From an uncultured Prevotella sp. (GTDB taxonomy: Bacteria > Bacteroidota > Bacteroidia > Bacteroidales > Bacteroidaceae): 64,000 bases of DNA. This document shows, piece by piece, positions 58,772 through 64,000 of the stretch. Every line of letters starts with the position of its first letter. Positions within the stretch are counted from its first letter, which is position 1. Below the pieces are notes generated by a model. It worked only from the letters and a program-made list of their open reading frames with translations, had not been told where the DNA came from and did not search any database. The translations under genes were made by a program, and so were the position numbers. The stretch covers positions 33,663-97,662 of the forward strand of contig ONYL01000002.1 of NCBI GenBank assembly GCA_900322035.1. The letters run 5' to 3'.

Positions 58772-59239
58772 ATGGAGAAGCAAGAATTCATGCGCCGGGC
58801 CATCCAGTTGAGTCTGGAGAGTGTAAAGCATGGCGGCGGTCCCTTCGGGGCGGTAATCGTGAAGGAGGGGAAAATAATTGCCGAAGCCGCCAATCGTGTA
58901 ACGCTCGACAATGATCCCACGGCCCACGCAGAAGTGAACGCCATACGGCAGGCCGCCCGCTCATTGGGCAGATTCGATCTGAGCGGCTGCGACATCTACA
59001 CGTCGTGTGAGCCATGCCCGATGTGCCTTGGAGCCATCTACTGGGCCCACCTGGACCATATCTATTACGGCTGTAATCGTCGGGATGCCGCCGATGCCGG
59101 ATTCGACGATGAATTTATCTACGAAGAACTGTCGCTCGCGCCCGCCGAACGGCAAAAGATGATGGAGGTATTGCTGCCCGATGAGTCGCTCGCTGCTTTC
59201 AGAATGTGGAAGGAAAAGAAAGACAAAAGAAGATACTAA
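58772..59239 (+). CDS. guaD: Guanine deaminase-like (GuaD) cytidine-deaminase-fold enzyme
   Basis: A 155-residue zinc deaminase. Zinc ligands are His52 with the catalytic Glu54 (HAEVNAIR), and Cys82 and Cys85 (EPCPMC). The context GGPFGAVIVKEGK, NDPTAHAEVNAIR, YTSCEPCPMCLGAIYWA and the C-terminal SLAPAERQKMMEVL are closer to GuaD guanine deaminases than to TadA tRNA deaminases, which usually read EPCPMCAGAIVHSR. The product is probably xanthine from guanine. Monocistronic and divergent from ogt. Confidence 0.82.
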   Translation: MEKQEFMRRAIQLSLESVKHGGGPFGAVIVKEGKIIAEAANRVTLDNDPTAHAEVNAIRQAARSLGRFDLSGCDIYTSCEPCPMCLGAIYWAHLDHIYYGCNRRDAADAGFDDEFIYEELSLAPAERQKMMEVLLPDESLAAFRMWKEKKDKRRY

Positions 59240-59392
59240 TCACCATTCATCATTTAGGCTGGCGCGTCCGATGAGAATAAATCATTAGGTGGTGTAGGTT
59301 TTATTCGTTATTCCGCAGGAGATGATTTAACTAAAAAAATACAAGCCGCGATATTCTTGCTGGTGACCTATGAGACACTGGCGTGAAATAAG

Positions 59393-59852
59393 GGCACAGC
59401 GGATATTTTCTGTGGATGGTGGAATCTGAAATTGAGGGTTTGTTTCCTCAAGAAGAATGAGAACGGGCATAGACGTTTACTACCTTAAGATAGTAGGAAA
59501 ATCATGGCCAGGCTTTTGCTCCTTGGAGCAATGTGACAGAAGCTATGGGGTGGCCTTTGCGAGCAAGCTCGCAGGCCACCCCATAGCTTCTGTCACACAC
59601 CATAGGTGCCAAGCCTGCCATGAAGAAAATCGCTATCGCGAAAAATTGCCTTATGGCATAAAATAGAGCAGCACAAGAGGTCGTCTGCAAGATAAACATG
59701 AAATTGAGTTTATTCACGAAGGTATAATCCTAAACAGCTTGTGAGAAGATTTAGGGGGGATGTGATATATTTTATGCACCTTAAGTGCAATTTTATGCCC
59801 AAGCAATCTCGGATTCCTCCAACCATCACCCACGGAAAATATCCGCTGCGCC
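59393..59852. mobile_element. MITE-like element, copy B (460 bp)
   Basis: Second copy of the element at 3631-4350, same orientation. The terminal inverted repeats match at 26 of 30 positions (59393-59422 with 59823-59852). Flanks read GAAATAAG (59385-59392) and GAAATAAA (59853-59860), a target duplication at 7 of 8 bases. It lacks the 252-bp extra segment of copy A, running directly through CAAGCAAT, and is otherwise highly similar, including TTTTATGCACCTTA and the hairpin. The insertion lies between the GuaD-like gene and a small membrane protein gene, just past that gene's terminator hairpin. The 59240-59392 flank is unassigned. Confidence 0.88.
59532..59597. repeat. Long perfect hairpin inside mobile element copy B
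   Basis: A 25-bp perfect stem (59532-59556 with 59573-59597) around the same GCGAGC-AA-GCTCGC tip as copy A. Where the arms differ between copies they differ in matching ways (for example GGCCT/AGGCC here), so pairing is preserved. Confidence 0.85.
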
Positions 59853-59864
59853 GAAATAAAACAC

Positions 59865-59905
59865 AAATGGCTGCGCAGCCAACATCAGGAGCTGCACAGC
59901 CATTT
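59865..59905 (-). terminator. Terminator of the small membrane protein gene
   Basis: A 15-bp stem with one G-U pair (59865-59879 with 59891-59905); minus-strand tail TTGTGTTTTATTT. It abuts the right end of mobile element copy B. Confidence 0.75.
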
Positions 59906-59943
59906 AAAATTATATCTTGATAAAACTCTCGACGATTATACTT

Positions 59944-60324
59944 CTATTTCTTTTGGAGTGTACCACGATCCGGGGCAACCCAGTCTAATAATCCTACACC
60001 GTACCACACTGCCAGTGTATAATACTGTCCGGTGTCTTTCATCATGTAGGCCAGGACCACGCCAAAGAGACAGAGTACAGTCTCGGCGATGAACGTAAGC
60101 TTGGTGAAGGACACATAGCTGTTGAGTGTGGTGTAATGCTTTCTGATAAAATAGACGCCTCCAATGATATAAATCAAGACGCAAACAGCAAACAATGCTA
60201 CATCCACATATAGGAAGGTGTCACTGACTTTGTCTGAAAAGGGCTCCAACACCACACCCAAAGTAATCAGTATCGGTATAATTTCCTTGCAAAGGAAATA
60301 CCATTTTCTCTCTGTATTGTTCAT
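59944..60324 (-). CDS. Small membrane protein of unknown function
   Basis: A 126-residue protein with four predicted hydrophobic helices (PILITLGVVLEPF, LFAVCVLIYIIGGVYF, FIAETVLCLFGVVLAYM, YTLAVWYGVGLLDWV) and a short charged tail. No motif I recognise. Its region is more AT-rich than the neighbours and lies beside mobile element copy B, so it may be accessory. It has its own terminator; no clear promoter box. The 60325-60565 gap is AT-rich and shows no gene. Confidence 0.6.
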   Translation of the reverse strand: MNNTERKWYFLCKEIIPILITLGVVLEPFSDKVSDTFLYVDVALFAVCVLIYIIGGVYFIRKHYTTLNSYVSFTKLTFIAETVLCLFGVVLAYMMKDTGQYYTLAVWYGVGLLDWVAPDRGTLQKK

Positions 60325-60565
60325 ATCATTACTTGTTTATCTGAAAAAACAGTAAATAAAATTTAAATTCGTTTGCAAATATATATATATTATAATAAAC
60401 AAATTGTTAGTCAAAATTTATGTTAACAGCACTGTAAATAATATCGTCCTTATAACTGCCAATATCTGACACAATCATCACGCGATGGAGGACGAATCAG
60501 AAAAAGTATGTTCGGGGGGCGATAAGAGTTTACGACGGTTCCGACCGGTGCGGGCTGCGTGCAGC

Positions 60566-61462
60566 TCAGATATCCTTGGCTTTGTTGGCCATATAGATTC
60601 CCGAGAGGATCAGCAGACAGCCCATCCATGCCACGCTGGTCATGGGTTCGTTGAGAAACAAAGCACTGGCAAAGATGGTCGTCAGTGGGTTTAGATAGAC
60701 GTAGTTGCTTGTCTTGATGGCCCCCACACGGCTGATGGCCCAGCTCCAGAGGGCAAAACAGACAAACGAGGCGATGAATCCGAGAAAGAGCAGGTTTGTC
60801 CAAATCTCAGGACGCAGGAAGTCGGCAAGTGGGAATTGCCACGGTTTGACGGCAAACATGGGCAGAATGGTCAGCAATCCATAGAAAAAGACCTTACGCG
60901 TGATGAACACGGCACTGTAACGGTCGGCTACAAACTTCATCAGCAGACTGTACACGGCCCAGCTGATTGCAGCCATCAGGGCGAGCCAGTCGCCAAGTGG
61001 ATTGAGATGCAACACGAAATGACCGTTGAAAATCACAAACGCCACTCCCAACAGCGCCAGCAACGACCCCGCAATGAGCTGCCACGATGACTTGACGTTG
61101 CGCAGAAAGAGAATGGCCAGGGCTACGGTGATCAGCGGTGCCGTACAAACGATGAAAGCAACATTGTTGACATAGGATATGCCCACAGCCTCGTTCTCGG
61201 CGAGAAAGTAGAGCGAACCTCCAGTGATGCCGAGCAGACACATCAGCCCCTCGTCTTTCCAGTTGTCGGCAAACAGCCGCCGGGGCGAAATGGTCCAAAT
61301 GGCAAGGTAAGCCAACAAGAACCGGCACGCGAAGATTTCCCAAGGCAACATGCCGCCCATGATCAGATACTTTGTGTTGACGAAGGTGCAGCCCCAACAA
61401 CACACAACAGCAATAGCCACCACATGGGCCGCCCAAGCCCCATTCTTATTTTTTGATTGCAT
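60566..61462 (-). CDS. EamA/DMT-family transporter
   Basis: A 298-residue inner-membrane protein with ten hydrophobic helices in two EamA repeats. Typical segments are AIAVVCCWGCTFVNTKYLI, CRFLLAYLAIWTI, SYVNNVAFIVCTAPLITVALA, and in the second half SNYVYLNPLTTIFASALFLNE and GCLLILSGIYMANK. Drug/metabolite transporter superfamily; the substrate is unknown. It overlaps the upstream MATE gene by 17 bp, so the two efflux genes are coupled. Last gene of a four-gene minus-strand operon. Confidence 0.9.
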   Translation of the reverse strand: MQSKNKNGAWAAHVVAIAVVCCWGCTFVNTKYLIMGGMLPWEIFACRFLLAYLAIWTISPRRLFADNWKDEGLMCLLGITGGSLYFLAENEAVGISYVNNVAFIVCTAPLITVALAILFLRNVKSSWQLIAGSLLALLGVAFVIFNGHFVLHLNPLGDWLALMAAISWAVYSLLMKFVADRYSAVFITRKVFFYGLLTILPMFAVKPWQFPLADFLRPEIWTNLLFLGFIASFVCFALWSWAISRVGAIKTSNYVYLNPLTTIFASALFLNEPMTSVAWMGCLLILSGIYMANKAKDI

Positions 61463-62798
61463 ATTTTTTCTTTATTCTGTGATAAACCCACACCATTGCG
61501 GGCACGAGGAACAAGTCGGCCGCTATCCACGCCAAGGGATCGCCATAGCAGACACCAAGAAATCCGAATGTCGGCACCAACCACAGGCTCACTCCACAAC
61601 GGGCAATCATCTCCATCACACCCGAAAGCAATGACAGATTGCTGAAGCCCAGTCCCTGTATGGAATAGCGGCAAATGGTGAGCACTCCCAACACGGCATA
61701 GAAGCAATTGGCTATCCGCATGAGCATGGCCGCGTTGCCGACGACTAATGGCTGGTCGCCACTGACAAACAGCTGCATCATGTCATCGGCAAAAGGCCAG
61801 ATCACGACCACGGTAAACACGAAATAGACCAGCATCATCTTAAAGGCGGCCAAGATTCCGCGACGTATACGGTCTACTTTCTCCGCGCCGATATTCTGTC
61901 CGCAATAGGTAGCCATTGCCACACCGATATTCTCAAACACGCAGGTAAAGAGATATTTGATTCGCATCGAAGCCGTAAAGGCCGCCACGTAGATCGTTCC
62001 CAAGGCATTGTTGGCGCTTTGCAGCATGATGATGCCAATGCCGGTGATCGAGAATTGCAAGCCCATCGGGATGCCATTGTTGAGCAAAATGGAGATGCGC
62101 TTGTTGTCATAGTGGCATTCCTCTCCGTGAGGAATGAGCAGCCGCAGCTTGCGCCATATATACACACCGCACAGGATCGTGGCAAAAGCTTGGGAAAAGA
62201 GTGTCGCCAGCCCTGCTCCTTCCACTCCCATTCCTAACACGAGGATGAGCACAACATCGAGCAGGATGTTGAGAAAGCTCGATGCCAAGAGAAAGTAGAA
62301 CGGTTCCTTGCTGTTGCCCAATGAGCGGATGAATCCCGACAGCAGGTTGTAGCCCATGGTGAACGGGATGGCAAGAAACTGCAGAAGCAGGAACAGCCAC
62401 GCATCGTGGAAGATGTCGGCAGGCACGTTGATGACCTTCAGGATGCGCCCGCAGAACATGCAACTCAACAGAGTGATCACCACAGCCGTCACCCCGGCAA
62501 TACGCACGGCGTTGCTGACGTAGGACCGCATCTTGCCGAAGTCCTTCGCACCAAAAGCCTGCGCGATGGGAATGGCAAAACCCGCACAGGCCCCGTTGCA
62601 GAAGCCCATGATGAGAAACATCACACTCGACGACGCTCCCACAGCCGCCAAGGCCCCGACCCCAATCCATCGGCCCACGATGGCCGCGTCGATAATAAGG
62701 TACATTTGCTGAAGGATGTAGCCAAGCGTCAGCGGGACAGCAAACTTGAAGATACCGCGGGCGGGAGAGCCCACGGTCATATCATTTACATTCGTCAA
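61446..62798 (-). CDS. MATE-family multidrug/cation antiporter
   Basis: A 450-residue membrane protein with twelve helices. The N-terminal repeat reads GSPARGIFKFAVPLTLGYIL, AAIVGRWIGVGALAAVGAS (helix 2), and IAQAFGAKDFGKMRSYVSNA (loop 2-3), and the second repeat includes ATYCGQNIGAEKVDRIRRG, all conserved MATE features. It likely exports organic cations with Na+ or H+. Overlaps the EamA gene; the DUF6483-like gene ends 29 bp upstream. Confidence 0.92.
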   Translation of the reverse strand: MTNVNDMTVGSPARGIFKFAVPLTLGYILQQMYLIIDAAIVGRWIGVGALAAVGASSSVMFLIMGFCNGACAGFAIPIAQAFGAKDFGKMRSYVSNAVRIAGVTAVVITLLSCMFCGRILKVINVPADIFHDAWLFLLLQFLAIPFTMGYNLLSGFIRSLGNSKEPFYFLLASSFLNILLDVVLILVLGMGVEGAGLATLFSQAFATILCGVYIWRKLRLLIPHGEECHYDNKRISILLNNGIPMGLQFSITGIGIIMLQSANNALGTIYVAAFTASMRIKYLFTCVFENIGVAMATYCGQNIGAEKVDRIRRGILAAFKMMLVYFVFTVVVIWPFADDMMQLFVSGDQPLVVGNAAMLMRIANCFYAVLGVLTICRYSIQGLGFSNLSLLSGVMEMIARCGVSLWLVPTFGFLGVCYGDPLAWIAADLFLVPAMVWVYHRIKKKYAIKK

Positions 62799-62827
62799 TT
62801 CTAATCAAATCAGTAAACCTAACAGCA

Positions 62828-63217
62828 CTACACATTCATGGCCTTCCGAATCTCGTCCATCCGTCTAACGCGTTCCGACGAGTAGGTATGCTCATGATCC
62901 TGCAGCCAGTCGTACATCGCATAGGCTTTCTGCAGGAGCATTGCCCTCAGAGGCTCTGTCTCCATCTGTGCATCATAGTAGTAGAGTTCGGCGAGCATTT
63001 GGATTTTCATCGCCCTATGCTCGTTGTCCTCGCCAGCAAGTGCTTTGAAGACATCTTCGAGCGTTGCCATGTGATAGAAGTCGTGTGGCCCCACAAACTG
63101 ATCGTAGAGTTTTTCCAAGGTCTCGCGACGACTGGTAAACTCCTTCTTCTCAAGCATCCGCTGCAAGGCCGCTAAGAACTCCTCTATGAGTCGCATGATA
63201 TAATCTCGTTGTAGCAT
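62828..63217 (-). CDS. Helical protein, DUF6483-like
   Basis: A 129-residue soluble, all-helical protein starting MLQRDYIMRLIEEFLAALQR. The QRDYIMRLI start and following amphipathic helices resemble a DUF6483-type family that I recall mainly from Firmicutes; I cannot confirm it. No catalytic motif. It sits between the flavin reductase (41 bp) and MATE (29 bp) genes, so it is part of that operon. Function unknown. Confidence 0.65.
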   Translation of the reverse strand: MLQRDYIMRLIEEFLAALQRMLEKKEFTSRRETLEKLYDQFVGPHDFYHMATLEDVFKALAGEDNEHRAMKIQMLAELYYYDAQMETEPLRAMLLQKAYAMYDWLQDHEHTYSSERVRRMDEIRKAMNV

Positions 63218-63258
63218 GATTCTATCTGTGTCTTTGGTAAGTCAAAAGCCCTGCCGTT

Positions 63259-63879
63259 TCAGCGGATGAAGTTCATCGGATCCCACTCTTCACGCGCAGG
63301 CAATGGCGTCGGCTGTCCGTGCAGGTTCTTGAGCATCCATGCCATGTTGTGCGCCACGGTGCGCATGGTCTGCATACCTTCGGTATCGAGTGCGGCCTGA
63401 CCTGGCTCACGTCCGTAGGCAATATTCCAATATTGGGAGGTCACCTGTGGCATGTTCATCATCTGAAAGGCCATGTTCATGGTGCTGAACGCAGCTGTGG
63501 CCCCGCCTCGTCTGCAGACGGCCACCGTGGCAAAAGGCTTGTTGGCAAAGTTGGCGCCGTCGGCATAAAGAGCGCGCTGCACCACGGCCAACAAGGCTCC
63601 GTTGGGCTGCCCGTAATAGACAGGACTGCCAAAGACAAATCCGTCGGCACGATCGGCAGCCTCACAGATGCGGTTGCACACATCATCGTCGAACGTACAG
63701 CGGCCGTTGTTCTTGCGCTTGCAAGTGCCACAGGCGATACAGCCCCGCAGGGGCTTGTTGCCAAGCTGCAGGATCTCGGTCTCCATTCCATCAGCCTCCA
63801 ACGTGCGGGCTATCTCACTCAGCGCCGTGAAGGTATTGCCCTCCTTGCGAGGACTTCCGTTAACTAACAATACTCTCAT
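63259..63879 (-). CDS. Flavodoxin-fold NAD(P)H-dependent FMN reductase
   Basis: A 206-residue flavoprotein. The FMN phosphate loop is NGSPRKEGNT (residues 7-16) and a second binding region reads FGSPVYYGQPNGALLAVVQR. It also carries a small Cys cluster (CIACGTCKRKNNGRC, about 48-62) often seen in iron-sulfur flavoprotein relatives. It is likely an NAD(P)H-using reductase of quinones, nitro compounds or similar electrophiles, which would fit its place at the head of an operon with MATE and EamA exporters. Start ATG at 63879 fits the flavodoxin first strand. Confidence 0.87.
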   Translation of the reverse strand: MRVLLVNGSPRKEGNTFTALSEIARTLEADGMETEILQLGNKPLRGCIACGTCKRKNNGRCTFDDDVCNRICEAADRADGFVFGSPVYYGQPNGALLAVVQRALYADGANFANKPFATVAVCRRGGATAAFSTMNMAFQMMNMPQVTSQYWNIAYGREPGQAALDTEGMQTMRTVAHNMAWMLKNLHGQPTPLPAREEWDPMNFIR

Positions 63880-63945
63880 TATTTTTCCTTTATTTGTTGT
63901 CTACCTTAATTCCGCAACACTTTGATTTAACTTTATTTATAAGTA

Positions 63946-63970
63946 CCTGAGCAACAAAAAGTTGCTCAGG
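63946..63970. terminator. Hairpin at the right edge, possibly a terminator
   Basis: Perfect 10-bp stem CCTGAGCAAC/GTTGCTCAGG (63946-63955 with 63961-63970) with an AAAAA loop; ATTTTGCC follows on the plus strand. It probably ends a gene lying beyond the window; strand unknown. Confidence 0.5.
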
Positions 63971-64000
63971 ATTTTGCCATGTCAGATTTTTCACCTATCT

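Noticed and set aside
59936-60184. 82-residue minus-strand ORF overlapping the small membrane protein
   Set aside because: Other frame of a gene with clear hydrophobic helices; the product is basic, low in structure signals and unsupported.

Overview
The window is a chromosome segment from a Bacteroidota bacterium, most likely a relatively GC-rich member of the Prevotella group. I infer this from the promoter style (repeated TAnnTTTG -7 boxes, several with a TTTG -33 box 19-20 bp upstream, and few strong Shine-Dalgarno sequences), from the gene families (secreted GH36/GH29/GH3 enzymes, TonB receptor, PCMD-like and calycin-like surface proteins, FtsX-type permease pairs, Dna2-like helicase-nuclease), and from the order rplM-rpsI-rpsB-tsf. 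No species-level call is possible from sequence reading alone. Genes are dense, on both strands, and mostly housekeeping.

Layout. 1-2.5 kb: end of nadK and an ABC exporter. 2.6-6.1 kb: SDR reductase, an inverted-repeat mobile element, a BASS-type transporter, and a tiny two-ORF transcription unit. 6.2-12.1 kb: three-gene secreted glycosidase operon (alpha-galactosidase, alpha-fucosidase, GH3). 12.3-17.8 kb: a thioredoxin-TonB fusion followed by a MacAB-like efflux set with two permeases. 18-21.2 kb (minus): rplM-rpsI-rpsB-tsf with structured leaders. 21.9-24 kb: two glycosyltransferases. 24.3-30.4 kb: gltB-gltD. 30.9-38.1 kb: TonB receptor divergent from rbfA and a LolC/E-like permease; patatin-barrel protein divergent from ychF. 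38.2-42.7 kb: lgt and three surface/secreted proteins. 43-49.7 kb (minus): LplA-LipA fusion, two secreted proteins (one interrupted by a stop codon), and a pdxS-pdxT operon headed by a kinase-like/AraC fusion. 49.8-53.6 kb: tRNA-Arg, ADP-ribosylglycohydrolase, upp, pckA. 54-59.2 kb: outer-membrane barrel, ogt with a Dna2-like nuclease-helicase, and a GuaD-like deaminase. 59.4-59.9 kb: second copy of the mobile element. 60-63.9 kb (minus): small membrane protein and a four-gene operon of flavin reductase, DUF protein, MATE and EamA transporters.

Three things stand out. (1) Two copies of a non-autonomous element (about 460 bp) have 30-bp terminal inverted repeats, 8-bp target duplications and large internal hairpins; one copy carries an extra 252 bp bounded by a second 8-bp direct repeat. 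(2) Five intergenic arrays at unrelated loci all have an exact 22-bp period, and four share one degenerate template. (3) The first gene of the pyridoxal-phosphate synthase operon fuses a ThiD/PdxK-like kinase domain, apparently without the GTGCT catalytic loop, to an AraC DNA-binding domain, suggesting a vitamin B6 (or HMP) sensor made from a dead kinase. LplA-LipA and thioredoxin-TonB fusions are further unusual architectures.

Evidence limits: all family calls come from reading motifs in translations; no database search was run. Promoters and terminators are pattern calls and transcription start positions are estimates.
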